Assembly: GCA_026210745.1 (NCBI GenBank)
Contig: CP110632.1
Coordinates: forward strand, 3,099,001 to 3,163,000
Direction of reading: 5' to 3'
DNA: 64,000 nucleotides
Source: Exobasidium rhododendri
Lineage: Eukaryota > Basidiomycota > Exobasidiomycetes > Exobasidiales > Exobasidiaceae
How positions within the stretch are numbered: the stretch's first letter is position 1; every line of letters starts with the position of its first letter. The translations under genes and the position numbers were made by a program. Below, one piece after another: positions 34,101 through 43,919 of the stretch. A model generated the notes under the pieces. That model made no database searches. It was not told where the DNA came from and saw only the letters and a program-made list of their open reading frames with translations.

Positions 34101-35862
34101 GTATGATCAGCCCACTGCGCTTCGATCAGGTTCTTCGAGCGCTCGACCAGCAAGTAGCAGAGCTTCGTCGAATAGAAGTATTGATCCGAAACGGGAAATC
34201 GACATTCTTGCTGCTATGCTGGCAGGCACGCCGGTAGAGGGTGTCTCTTCCATTCGAAAGGCAGCGTTGGCTCGTGAAAGAACAATGAGTGCCAGTGGGG
34301 TGTCGCAATTTGGTAGGAGTCCACCTCGTAGTAGTAGTGGCAGTAGTAGTAGTAATCATCACTACAACAACGACTACCAGCGACAATGTGAACCACAGGG
34401 CCAGATGAGATTAGCCGCCATCTCTACTACCAGCCTGACGTTCATGGACACGCCCACTGTCGTTCGAGCTCGTCGATGCGATTCGCAAAAGAGGTCGCCC
34501 CCGTCTACCACTTCCAATCGAAAGGGATTCTATCGTGAGAGGGGTAACTTCTATCAAAGCAATACAGCATCCGGCACCATGTCGATGGAATCAGTCAATA
34601 CACAAGTGTCTAGCAGGAGGACAAGACTTCGCAGTGCAGGCAAAGCAGGTTTACAGGGGCTACGAGAGCTGCTGCGTACCTTCAGAATCAACTCAACGGC
34701 TTTGCCTTCTTATCAGGCCGGTGTAGGTCGATCCCGTCTTTCTCTCGATCGTGTGGACACCAGTGAAAGTCGACGCACGTTGGACGAAGATGACCGATAT
34801 AACTCTGAGCGCTCTTTGTCTCATCTACATGATGGAGCGGCTGCGGTAAAGGAGATCATAGATGCAAGGAGACTCTCTCGCAGTCGTTCACTCTTTGCCA
34901 AGTCAACAAGCACGTCCCCAATCTCTCGTCGACCCCCGCTAATGTTGATTGGCGGCGAGTCGCAGGTAGCGTGCAACACTGACACATCGACGCAACGTGC
35001 ACTGGAGTCCAGTCGCAGAAGAAGCAGCCTGATCCTCCCGGCGAAAGGCAGCACAGTCGATGAGAGCAGGACTATCAGACAGAGTAGCGGCACAACAAGC
35101 AGCAGTGCAAAGGATACCAGTCTCGACAGCGACTGGACCAATGGCGACTTTGACCACCTTTCCATCCACGATCTCGACCCGTCCAACTCAGATTCGAGGC
35201 CAAGCTCTCACCACTACGATGTCCAGCCATTGAAGACGAAGCTAAGCAGGAAAAGATTCTCTCTGTTCTCCAAGGGGTTCCCTTCCTCTGCTTCCAAGAG
35301 ACTCAGCAGAGAACAGATGAAATGGAATGTTGCCCCTTCTGATGGAAGTGCAGACAAGGTCAATCGGAGGCAATCGCTTCCTGTCGCATCGAAAGAGTCT
35401 TCCTTTGGTGGCTTGCCTCGAGCTACATCGAACAGCAAACATCCGTTGCTGCTTGTGGACACTGAGATGCATTCCACAAGAAAATGGGGAGCAGCAAGGA
35501 CCGTGCCTGTCTCATCTTCTACTTCCTCCTCGTCCCCCTCCCCATCGCCATCGCCTAATGCTGCCCTTTTATTTATTAGCAGGAAAGCTGCAGACCGACC
35601 GAGCATCGGAAGTACGATTGCTTCGTATCGAACAGATAGCAGCGGTGGGGGTGGTGTCTCCGTGCCTGCCCGTTCAAGCATCAATCAAGAGCATTCCAGC
35701 TTCGATTCTTCATCGAATCCAGTCGAATCCACAATCTCCAACCTCAACTTCCGCAAGTTGGCTCTCAAGCCGGAAGCAATACCTAGTCTTTTGCTCTATC
35801 TCGAGACTACCAAGGAGAGGTGTCAAGAGAGTCTGTCCCTTTTGGCCTCCCACTCGCAGTAG
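31135..35862 (+). CDS. Large Ser-rich disordered protein with acidic W-D/N motifs, function unknown
   Basis: One uninterrupted exon of 1575 residues; ATG at 31135 is the first in frame. I do not recognise a catalytic or structural domain. Three short acidic Trp motifs sit near the N-terminus: ADWDETKDL (about 116-124), SWDEDFLFQEEEEE (about 211-224) and EEDWNMALP (about 252-260). The middle is Ser/Arg-rich with many RSxS-type potential phosphosites. A probable coiled coil spans about 860-930 (VRDFAVGIEELKGLQERYQILRDQIDEHE). A short conserved-looking end reads NFRKLALKPEAIPSLLLYLETTKERCQESL. The acidic Trp motifs resemble those of the next gene, a BYR4/BFA1-like protein, so a role in the mitotic-exit/septation network or in binding the same partner is possible, but this is speculation. 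Confidence 0.75.
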   Translation: MIKPEKSSEDADLAPSQSRSIYISPISGFKDLLPEEVEEQSRLPQKHLHKYWRQDVNRIETLTHPQPTSHDQGGDVSSRLDSLGPSIQSSHEQADVLYRACSNGTLKVHSTRKSDDNDADWDETKDLAHESRSFTSGPPTQLPTSLPITPTHSLYNSNTWSALASSKVPRVVSQTLLKCRDKETVAAALVASHSTPSTSPSSLQNNTVSESWDEDFLFQEEEEEDKRTMNTLTIDAHSRGGKMLSEDLDDDEEEEDWNMALPNSISSRTIQAPTNRQQPSLFDHLERFDVSTRKRDLTAQECSMQIKESDPSSQRPSFSGLGDASPRQANSSASPSASPSEVAGGRRRSHRSLFGSGIETLQDGPEVEEELRRSPRIERGPSHLAKERDAAHRKVLMRHHTQDVSVKDMSSTQLSSTPSKRSSRLVDGHWSQFLSSRLSNPRSPEAQRKSHRGQVGRGNQGAEDSGSQTFNSTVSSPKSDAALSMHSSLQSPPPRSSSLLQPSDEAAVNVPSAAEGQRKFGHSRRAGSNLSLSFGMSAPWNKLSRSASRVDVAKASLPDAGASSVSLASIIADNGRLDDEPKGSSISSTTAAEARLRHGATEDSRPETKSSSSTLFPPVGAKRANSRGSKRKQSSVDLLPSPPRTNLPKVQNHQAEASGTARKIRTVPLRERGGGGVLEGTPRTPTLLREPLATLKHRSNSQFTSLERSIIASSDYTTSTASTTTSTDSATSESTLYGSLVGGDSISSSSPSHEKYNQISVANVKREIALLENKALDTEGKTVKRVPSVRRIRVSTNRSSAIQRKDEDEIPPNVMRSVTESQVRLGTLSTSIGSSRGSTVESSEIASADSLLRRRSWGDLKIPSRISKAQESIRANIERVRDFAVGIEELKGLQERYQILRDQIDEHELVRTQNEEEFSNWWECAEVLVGLGEGRGREDEEANVERTDRFKQSSPCGQREGEQEEASWTRQRSNGERSSTSIAGSSSAQYDQPTALRSGSSSARPASSRASSNRSIDPKREIDILAAMLAGTPVEGVSSIRKAALARERTMSASGVSQFGRSPPRSSSGSSSSNHHYNNDYQRQCEPQGQMRLAAISTTSLTFMDTPTVVRARRCDSQKRSPPSTTSNRKGFYRERGNFYQSNTASGTMSMESVNTQVSSRRTRLRSAGKAGLQGLRELLRTFRINSTALPSYQAGVGRSRLSLDRVDTSESRRTLDEDDRYNSERSLSHLHDGAAAVKEIIDARRLSRSRSLFAKSTSTSPISRRPPLMLIGGESQVACNTDTSTQRALESSRRRSSLILPAKGSTVDESRTIRQSSGTTSSSAKDTSLDSDWTNGDFDHLSIHDLDPSNSDSRPSSHHYDVQPLKTKLSRKRFSLFSKGFPSSASKRLSREQMKWNVAPSDGSADKVNRRQSLPVASKESSFGGLPRATSNSKHPLLLVDTEMHSTRKWGAARTVPVSSSTSSSSPSPSPSPNAALLFISRKAADRPSIGSTIASYRTDSSGGGGVSVPARSSINQEHSSFDSSSNPVESTISNLNFRKLALKPEAIPSLLLYLETTKERCQESLSLLASHSQ

Positions 35863-36322
35863 CAGAGTGCAAGCTCGACAACATCATTTCTCTCCCTCTC
35901 CCTCCCCATCCATCCTTTACCCCACTCCAGTCAAGTACATTCAGATACAAGTTCTCACTGTAATATTACCATCGCTCATCCATCACAAAAACCTCTTGTA
36001 GTGCTCCAAGTAGACCCGCTTGGCTGTAAGATTTGAAAGAGAGTGTCAACGCGCCAGATATCGCGATCCACAACCTAATTCCCCGCTCTTGCCTCCTTTG
36101 AGATCCAATCTGCTCTACTTGTTGCCCAGAAGCTTCTCCATCGCAAGACGTCGCCTTCTTCCATCCCCCTTCCCGTATCGTCACCCTCGAGCACACGAAC
36201 TGCATCACCATCAACGCCTTACTGTGTCTCACTATGGTGGCCGTGCTCTGATCAGTCGACACTGAACTGATATCAATCGGCCGACGCTCAAAAGCAGTAA
36301 GAAGCAACACCTTTCGCCTATA
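35863..36322. other. Intergenic region orphan / BYR4-like gene
   Basis: A 460-bp spacer between two rightward genes. It begins with a C/T-rich stretch (about 35885-35935). No exon was recognised; I considered but could not support a joined transcript. Confidence 0.35.
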
Positions 36323-38500
36323 ATGACTTTGATCGGCGGACACGGTGCTGGACATCGATCCGCCATTATGCAAAACTCTCCTGCCAGGCTTGCCACCACA
36401 ATTTCGCCGCCACCAGAAGAATGGGACGACGATGACGACTTTGATCTGTCGTCCATCTCCGGCAATGCGCTTGAATTACCCCGTTCAGATCTCGGATCCG
36501 ACGATCAAAACAGCAGTCCTGGAAAGCAGGATCCAACAAAGGAGGCATTCGTGATCAGAAAGGAGGAAGAGGGGGATTGGGATGCCGAGCTTGCTGATGA
36601 TGAAGATCAAGGAGACACCCTGAAAGTCTCCTCCTTGACCGACTCTACCCTGGCTCAATTGGCGGCTCTGAGCAGGGAGAAAGGAAAGTCCAACAGCAAT
36701 CATCTCGGCTTGCTCTCTCTTGATGGCCTTCCCGGATCAGTGATACGACTGGGAACATACAATCTGGTACCACTTCGACTTGATGCAGAAGGATGCGGTG
36801 ATTGGGACGAGGGCTTGGAAGTGCCAGATGACTTTCCGCCCCTTCGATCTTTGCCAGAGAATTCGAGCTTTGCAAGTGACTTGGACTTTGAATCACCTAG
36901 TGTAGGATCGACGAGCGATGCAACAACTGCAAGCGAGAGCCTTCCCAGCCAGCCTCATGATGCAATCACAGCGCCATGCACACAAGTGAAGAGCCGAAGA
37001 GAGCGAATCAGATACTCTTCTACATCGTCCATCTCGTCTCTGTCTGCTTCGTCGTCAAAGCTCGATGGGAAAGAAGGTACAAAGAGTAGTGGGGTGCAAG
37101 GTGATATCTTTTCTGAGGAGGCAAAAATTGATCAGAGGGAGGAGGAAGATGATTTTGATCTTCCTAGTGAGGTGACAAAGCTAGCTCTGAGTCCTACTGT
37201 CGGACGTCGGACTTCTCTCTCGAAAGCAAGTAAATGGGGCAATGGGCCTGCTGCAAAGGTCAAGACCGAGACTATGATTTGGGGGAGTGCGCCGAGGTAC
37301 ACGATGGCAACAGTGTCCTCAAGAGCGCGACAAACAGACAAGCCAAAGACACCGACGTCTTCGTCATCACTTTCACACTGTCCCATCACGACACGAGTGA
37401 TGAAAGGCCCGAAGCGAGCAAGAGCATACGACGGCAAAGAGTTGGACTCGATCGATGATCTGGTCGTTGATCAAGACAGAGTCGAGCGAACGACAACGCT
37501 TCGAGCATCAAATGGCACTATGCCGATCAAGAAGAGTGCAGCGGCAATACCGCCCTCAGCGACGAGTGTCAACAATAGCGGACATTCAAGCACTCCTCTT
37601 ATCGATGCTCCACAGTCTGTTCGAGGCAAAAGTAGGCCTTTCAAGCGAAGGCAACCCATGTTAATCAAGAATCTTGGTAATTCCAACACCGCACCAAGAG
37701 TAGAAGGTGACATGAAGTGGAATCCTGCCCTGCAGCGCTGGGAAGGAAACGAAGAAGAAGGAAGAAACTTCGACAACGCCGTCAAAGGGAGTGGTAGACC
37801 TGCCTTGATCACGCTACTTTCAAAGGGAAGTGCCAATGCTGCTTCCAGTGCAGCTGCGAGATTAGATAGGCCGGCTGCTGCGCATCAGTCCATTCCACCA
37901 ATGTCGCCAATTAGCGCACCTTCGATCACGGCAACGACGACACTAGCATCCACACCTCTTCCCACACTCGCTGTAGGGTCAAGAATTGTGGGCGACATGA
38001 TGTTCGACCCTATCCGACTGCGATGGACGAACAAGAACGCAGACGAAGAAGAGGAGGACCCCTTTGCGGCACTCGACGACGAATCGGATGAAGAAGAAGA
38101 AGAAGACTCGGTCCATGAGACAAACGGATCGTCATCGGGATCGAGACGAGTGAAAGGGCAGTCCTCTTCTGCTTCGATCAATCTTCGGGCCGAAGCGGCG
38201 ATAGGAACGAATACAAGCGGTTGGACAGAGGCAGAGATCAACAAGCTATTGGCGCGACCCTCTCGAAAGCCAGTGCCACCGGAAGCACTGTCGCATCTGA
38301 TTCCGTCGACTGTTTGGCAGCAATGCATGGAGGCAAAAGCGAGGCACGATAATGAAATGATGAACTATATACCCAAGAAGGAGCACTTGCTGCCCCATGG
38401 AAAGAGGGGAGGAGTGGCGAACAATGTCACACCAGCGCGAGATCGCAGCAGCTACCTTTACACGATCCAGACGTTGGCAAGAAAGGCCACGTCCGAGTGA
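36323..38500 (+). CDS. BYR4: Byr4/Bfa1-like mitotic-exit (SIN/MEN) GAP scaffold
   Basis: One exon of 725 residues. In yeasts, Byr4/Bfa1 pairs with the TBC protein Cdc16/Bub2 to form the two-part GAP that restrains the Spg1/Tem1 GTPase at spindle poles until mitotic exit. Family-like features: acidic Trp motifs EEWDDDDDFDLSS (about 31-43), GDWDAELADDED (about 83-94) and CGDWDEGLEVPDDF (about 157-170); a central YDGKELDSIDDLVV (about 368-381); and the C-terminal block VGDMMFDPIRLRWTNK followed by EEEDPF (about 555-582). A related block, GDMKWNPALQRWEG, occurs earlier at about 463-476. The end is Glu-poor and basic (KARHDNEMMNYIPKKEH). The start ATG at 36323 is the first in frame. It is convergent with OPY2; the stops are 52 bp apart. 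Confidence 0.72.
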   Translation: MTLIGGHGAGHRSAIMQNSPARLATTISPPPEEWDDDDDFDLSSISGNALELPRSDLGSDDQNSSPGKQDPTKEAFVIRKEEEGDWDAELADDEDQGDTLKVSSLTDSTLAQLAALSREKGKSNSNHLGLLSLDGLPGSVIRLGTYNLVPLRLDAEGCGDWDEGLEVPDDFPPLRSLPENSSFASDLDFESPSVGSTSDATTASESLPSQPHDAITAPCTQVKSRRERIRYSSTSSISSLSASSSKLDGKEGTKSSGVQGDIFSEEAKIDQREEEDDFDLPSEVTKLALSPTVGRRTSLSKASKWGNGPAAKVKTETMIWGSAPRYTMATVSSRARQTDKPKTPTSSSSLSHCPITTRVMKGPKRARAYDGKELDSIDDLVVDQDRVERTTTLRASNGTMPIKKSAAAIPPSATSVNNSGHSSTPLIDAPQSVRGKSRPFKRRQPMLIKNLGNSNTAPRVEGDMKWNPALQRWEGNEEEGRNFDNAVKGSGRPALITLLSKGSANAASSAAARLDRPAAAHQSIPPMSPISAPSITATTTLASTPLPTLAVGSRIVGDMMFDPIRLRWTNKNADEEEEDPFAALDDESDEEEEEDSVHETNGSSSGSRRVKGQSSSASINLRAEAAIGTNTSGWTEAEINKLLARPSRKPVPPEALSHLIPSTVWQQCMEAKARHDNEMMNYIPKKEHLLPHGKRGGVANNVTPARDRSSYLYTIQTLARKATSE

Positions 38501-38552
38501 AAGAGAATGGGAGTGAAGGAATAAAAGGCAGGACAGGAAGAGAAGGACAATT

Positions 38553-40271
38553 TTATGTTCCGGGGTCCGTCGTCGATACTTGACGACCATTCATGGGATG
38601 CAAGGCGCGGGATACATTGCTGATCCAGCTCTCCCGATTGCAGGCATCCGTAGGACTGCGATCGAGAGGATCTCGCAGTGCTCTGTCACCGATGTCAACG
38701 AATGGCAAGCCAAAGCTCTCGTTGCTCAGCAAACTCGCCCTGCCGCGGTCGTTCTTCACCTCCCCCTCCGCTCCATCACAATAGTGTCGTCTCGCATCGA
38801 GCGGGAGAGTCAAGGCTGACTCGTTGGATTGTGAGTCGTAGAACGAGCTCCGTGCTCTGTGTAATACTATCTGTTGGTCGTCGTCGTCGTCGTCGTCGTT
38901 TTGAGCGTCATTCTGATCGTCGTCCTGATCATCATCAATCGAATCGTCGTCGAATGGCATGCTAGTCTTGCTGTTCTTGAGACCAGAACCTTTTTGAAAG
39001 ACTCCTTCCACGCTTCGTAACAGTTGCGCTTTGCCCTGTTTGAGCTGCAGTCGTTGCACTCCACCGTTTTCCCTCGAGTTGACAATCATCGGTGAGCTCA
39101 TGACGTATGCCAACGTCCCACCAGAACTGCGATTCGAGAAGGTGCTGAGACACTTGCCACGCCCCGGAGTGTCTCCGAATGGATCATCATCACGCTCGTC
39201 GGAAGCAAAGGCAGAATTACTTCCTTCGTGGCGTTGAGTGGTGAATGGGCGCGGTGAGTAGGAGGGGTCTGGCATGGGTCGAGTGGTAGGTCTACTTTTC
39301 GGCTTACCATACAAATCAAACGTCGGGGAGCCTACCGGTCGATGCACAGCGGAGAGGCGCTGCAGCATACCCGAATCCACCGAGAGAAGGCTGCCCAGAT
39401 CGGAAAAGTCAGCAAACGGGTCGGCATCAGCTGGAGCGAACTTGCTGCTACTGCTGCTCCTGAGCGACCTCCTCGGCAAGCGACTTCCTCCGATCTTGCT
39501 GTCCTGTCGAGATGCAGCTCTCGACGATGGTTCTGTCTCCTCCATGATTGTGTCGGCACGCATGATACTGTATCGACGGTGGTGCTCTCCTTCGTCATCC
39601 TCGTCTTCCGCCCCTTCTGTGATGCGCGACAGATGAGTGGCCGCTCCGATGCTCTTTCTTTGAGGGGCTTCGATGTGGTCCAAAAAGATTGGCTGCTTCT
39701 GTGCTTGACCCGGAGGCAGTCGATGGGTAGTCAGGCCATCGTCTCTCATCTCCGTGTACTCGGTGTCTTCGTCTGGAACCATCTCGTCGTCGTCGTCGTC
39801 GTTATATGGAGACTGGACGCCTAGCCTGCCAGTCGATCTCAACGCACCAGTCCCGCCCGCATTCAATCCATTCCCCTTCGACACGGCGTCGTCAGACCTC
39901 TCCCCCTTTGCCCTCCCTGGATGGAACTTCTCCAGCTCTGCCATCTTCATCTTTGCATCCAGTCTCGCCACCCTGGCAGCCTCTTTTGCCTTGCTCTTCT
40001 TCTGTCGATGGCACCAGTACAGGATGACGACAACAGCAAAGCTTCCGAGAACAGCACCCATTGCGCCACCGATTGTGGAAGACGAATTCGATTTGTGGTA
40101 CGTCGGATCGAGCACACAGGAGTTGACGGGACATTCAGTGCATGACGTCGGGATGGAAAGCTGACAGATTTGACCACTCGAACAGGTCGGACAGCTGGCC
40201 AGCGTGGGACAGGTGGCGCAGCTGTCACCCGTCTTTCGGCTCACCAGTGTCAGCATCTTGTCGCCTGCCAT
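38553..40271 (-). CDS. OPY2: Opy2-type membrane anchor for MAPK signalling
   Basis: A single exon of about 572 residues. The ATG at 40271 is chosen because upstream in-frame codons include no ATG. The N-terminus has the Opy2 cysteine pattern (C-x2-C-x4-C-x2-C, then GQICQLSIPTSCTECPVNSC, all within residues about 17-50). One transmembrane helix follows (IGGAMGAVLGSFAVVVILYW) and then a basic stop (HRQKKSKAK). Opy2 is a single-pass plasma-membrane protein, Cys-rich outside, that recruits the Ste50 adaptor and so Ste11 in osmostress and filamentation pathways. The long cytoplasmic tail (about 470 residues) is Ser/Asp-rich with patches such as DPFADFSDLGSLLSVDSG and DDDPFGDTPG that could be docking sites. 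A poly-Asp run is encoded by GAC repeats at about 38877-38897. Confidence 0.85.
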   Translation of the reverse strand: MAGDKMLTLVSRKTGDSCATCPTLASCPTCSSGQICQLSIPTSCTECPVNSCVLDPTYHKSNSSSTIGGAMGAVLGSFAVVVILYWCHRQKKSKAKEAARVARLDAKMKMAELEKFHPGRAKGERSDDAVSKGNGLNAGGTGALRSTGRLGVQSPYNDDDDDEMVPDEDTEYTEMRDDGLTTHRLPPGQAQKQPIFLDHIEAPQRKSIGAATHLSRITEGAEDEDDEGEHHRRYSIMRADTIMEETEPSSRAASRQDSKIGGSRLPRRSLRSSSSSKFAPADADPFADFSDLGSLLSVDSGMLQRLSAVHRPVGSPTFDLYGKPKSRPTTRPMPDPSYSPRPFTTQRHEGSNSAFASDERDDDPFGDTPGRGKCLSTFSNRSSGGTLAYVMSSPMIVNSRENGGVQRLQLKQGKAQLLRSVEGVFQKGSGLKNSKTSMPFDDDSIDDDQDDDQNDAQNDDDDDDDQQIVLHRARSSFYDSQSNESALTLPLDARRHYCDGAEGEVKNDRGRASLLSNESFGLPFVDIGDRALRDPLDRSPTDACNRESWISNVSRALHPMNGRQVSTTDPGT

Positions 40272-40819
40272 AATAAATGATGTGAAGAGGAGTAGCACGA
40301 CGATGAGGTGTGTGTGCGTGTGTATGTGTATCTTAGGGTGGGAAGTATGACGTTGTATAGGAGGAGAAAGGGGTGTCGGACTCTTTCGCAATTGCGCACA
40401 GAAGAGGAGCTGATCCGAATGCTTCAATCGGCGCTACAAATGGTCAGTAGGCACATGAAAGAATCCTCTCTATGCCCTCTCACAGAAGGCATGCAGACGC
40501 CGCCTGGGGTCGAGGAGGCATAGCGATATTCACCGCTGCAAGTGACCAAAGCAAGACATGGCTATATCTGGACAAAGGTTGCGGGGCTCGAGCAATACTG
40601 CTTCATTTCGCGACGCTCGGGATCGCGAGGGGCCCTGCGCCGTTCTTTGCTGTTCTTTCTCTCCTTTCTCTTACCATGAATTCAGCTTAGCTCGATGTAA
40701 GACTATAAGGAAGGGGAAGGTCAGGCCGCCCAAACGGTGAGCATTGCCATATTTTCTTACGAGTCATTTTTCATATGTCGAAAGCACAATATCTGTGCAG
40801 CTTGACATTGATGCTTTGC
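40272..40819. other. Intergenic region OPY2 / GAA1
   Basis: About 550 bp between two leftward genes: OPY2 promoter and GAA1 3' flank. A GTGT-rich short tract lies at 40310-40330. Nothing coding was recognised. Confidence 0.35.
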
Positions 40820-43761
40820 TCAGCCACGAGCGGCAAGGATGTTGGCTACAAATGCTATGAGTACAAGGGGGAGATACGCAAGAGTAGTGAACGATACCGC
40901 GAGTGTGCCAAGGGTGTGATGCTGCAACAGGGCGGAGTCAAAGAAAGAATCTAACAGCGTCGATGCGGAACAAACGTCTGCGCCGTAGTAACGACAAGCA
41001 AGGTGGGAAATCCCCCCACCAAGATAGACAAGAGAAGAGGGCGTGAGAGCGAAGAAGAGACTGGACTGCAGCAAGAGCCGCAGTCGAGTACCGAAACGCA
41101 CTCCTTGCCGTTTGAGTGGCAAAGATGGTGTCAGGAGCTCAACGTGGTCGGTATCGTTGGAAGCAGGCGAGACGCTCCTTTCCATTTCTTGTCGATGGGC
41201 GGTGCCTGATGCAACAAGATCCTCGAGTGCCATCGAGTTGCTTCCGGGCAAGTGACATGCGCAGAGAGGCAGGGAAAGGACAAATGCAAAAATGAGCGCC
41301 AGGCTGAAATTCACCAGACTAATGGCCAGGACCAGCATTCCAGCCTCCAATAGTGCGAGCATGTGTATCGTTCGGGCGATTGCCTCGATCCGGAAGCTTT
41401 GGCATGCCATCACGAAGGGCAGTACTCCTTCTGGAAGCAAGGGTCGACACTGAGCGAAACGAGTGTGAAGTAGGTGATTGTTGGAGCGTCGAATACGCCA
41501 TACGAGGAGCAAGGCGCTCAACAGACTGACAACAGTGATCAGGCGCAGTGGTTTACAATGCGCTACTCCATCCATCGCACAGTCGACAGGCGCTCTTGTG
41601 ATGACGTAGTAAGCGTACCCTCCTATAGCATGGCACGACAACACAACTGCGATTGCCGAAGCGAGCGGTCGTCCTAGGACTTGAATCAGACCGGTGCTGG
41701 AGCGCAGTTTTGTGCTGCCGAGCAGGTCGCCTCTTTGCAACGATCTTTCTACCAGTAGAGAGGTGAAGGATGACAGGAGCTGCGCAGATGTTGGGTGGAG
41801 AAGCGGTGCGTCGCTTGTCGTTGCTTCCACCTTGTTGGAAGACGCTTGTACAAGATCCTCCTCCATCATTTCCTCTTCGATGGCAGTACGGAGCAGGAAG
41901 ATGAGAGTGGTCTTGCGCATGTATGCTCTCTTTCCTTCATCCGACCATATGCAAAAGCCGGCAATGGATAGAGCAGCGCTGAGTAATGCAGCGACCGGAA
42001 GATATTTTCCTACCTCGATGAATCGGTATGGGCTGGTGAGAAGGTAGAAGAATTGTGAGTGATGCAACCTTTCCAGCAAGTTCGACATGGATCTCGTCAT
42101 CGATTCCACGGCCTTTCCGATGTGGTAGAAGCCGTAGGGACCAGACGCCGGATACAGAAAGATGGTGATCGCGTCGACGTGGTAACTGAAGGGTTCATCG
42201 TATGCAAATCGAGTTCAGCGACAGCCGAGACAACTCATGAAAAACAACGAGAGACGTACCGATGAAAGAGACCATGAACTCCACTGGGCCGGCCAGAAGA
42301 AAGGAAGCCTACTTGCTTTGCTACATTCAGAAGACCGCTCAGGTACTTTTTGCTTCCGTCGTCGTCTTTCCACAGGTGCCTCTCCAGCAGCCTGCCGATA
42401 CTTCCCAAAGGTTCCGTGGACCAATGAGCATCACGTTCAGAAGATGCTGCCAGAGTGGTAGGCATGCCATCTGTCTTTTGCGCTATCTTCGTGAATGTGT
42501 TGATTATATCCATGTTCGGCAATTGACCTTGAAAGCCTTCATGCTTCACGACGATGTGTGAGAAGCTGTCACTGGGGTAATCTATGGCAAGTGCATTCCA
42601 GATGGCAGACTTGCCGCACTGCAGCTTTTCCGCCTGGAGATTGCTCTGCCCTCTTCCAAAGTAGCTGCTTGTCCAAGCTTGCATGCCTTCCATCTCTCCA
42701 TCACTAAAGACGAAGATTAAGTCTTTGCTCCAGTGACTGTAGCCACTCAAGTGTCTTGCCATTACGATGGCAGTGGCAATGCCTCGAACGTTTGGCCTCC
42801 TCACTTGCTTTCTTTCATAGTCAGACATGGCCCCTTCCAGGAGCCCCTCTCGAGTGGCCTCTTGCAAAGCGTCTGGATCGTTCGTTCCGTCCCAGGCACT
42901 ACGCCAGCTGGCCGCTATGACGAAAGCCTCTCGCCCATCTCCTCTGGCCGCTGGGAAGCGTGCGTATGTGTTGATTCCTGATAAGGTCTTCGTATCGGTC
43001 TCGATGGGAACTGTAAAGGAGTACGACTGATTATGGGGAGTGAGACCAATCGCCCGCAACTCTCTCGTAAGGAGAGCTGCTCGACTGCGTACAGTGAAAG
43101 GCGTGTAAGGAGATGCACAACAACCGTTAGTCTGGATCTCCTGCACTCACACTTCTGCTGAGCTATCTGCCACCGATGCGATTCTCTTTGCGAGCTGATC
43201 TGCCAGGTCTACCTGTGTCCAGCCCCACTCTACCGTACTGCTGCCGGGTTGAAGCGCATTCTCATCAACATACACCTTCCTTGCAAACGGCTCATTAGGT
43301 GATAGCAGTAGTGCTCCAAGTGTGAAGGACGTTACGATGAGAAGGAACGGCATGTACGGCATCAGATGGCCCAGACGCTCGAGAGAGCGAACGATATGCT
43401 GTCGAAGCTTGTTCGTCTTGGGGTCCACCTGTGACAAGGTCGCGACATCATCTGGAATGGACACATGGTCGACTTCCTCTATCACCTCTAGCTCTTCAAA
43501 GAGTTCCTCATTGCTTTGCGAGTTCAAGACCTCTTCTTCCACCGAGCTTGCTATCGTTTCAACAAAGACCACCTCATCTTCTATAATCGTTTCTGGGTTC
43601 TTAACCTTGCGTGTGCTAGCTCGAGGCTTTCGTTGCTTCACAGCAGTATTGTGCGCTCGACTGGAGGTCGAAGCTTCGGATACCACTTCATCTTCTGACA
43701 GCAGTGCGCTCAACTCCCTCGACTGAGATCGAGTCGATCTTCGGGGCGGTCGTGCGGCCAT
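40820..43761 (-). CDS. GAA1: GPI transamidase subunit Gaa1
   Basis: Three exons, 43761-43151, 43084-42260 and 42185-40820, give about 933 residues. The first intron (66 nt) has a clean CTAAC branch site and CAG acceptor. Gaa1 is an ER multi-pass subunit of the complex that attaches GPI anchors to proteins. Visible marks: a basic/acidic cytosolic head, a first transmembrane helix (MPYMPFLLIVTSFTLGALLL), then luminal DENALQPG, LTRELRAIGL, GINTYARFPAARGDGREAFVIAASW, the M28-peptidase-like core with SKDLIFVFSDGEMEGMQAW, and DIINTFTKIAQ. Exon 3 starts YHVDAITIFLYPASGPYGFYHIGK, typical of the family, and ends in several more membrane helices. It is longer than human GAA1 (621 aa), mostly in the N-terminal head and the membrane part. 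It shares a 158-bp divergent promoter with POM152. Confidence 0.92.
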
Positions 43762-43919
43762 GTCTATGCAGGTGATGGATGAACAGAATAGTAACACAAC
43801 ACGTCTCTCATTAAAGAAGAGAGGTGCGCGTCAGAATGTCTCTTTCTTCTTCTTCTTGAAAAGTCCAAGGCAGCACCATCGTATGAGAGTGGCAGTGGTG
43901 AGCGGGACCTGAGGAAGTC
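43762..43919. promoter_or_regulatory. Compact divergent promoter GAA1 / POM152
   Basis: Only 158 bp separate the two start codons, so both promoters and leaders must overlap here. No clear TATA element was seen. Confidence 0.4.

Noticed and set aside
38877-38897. CGTCGT run as a separate repeat element
   Set aside because: It is in-frame coding for poly-Asp in OPY2, not an independent feature.
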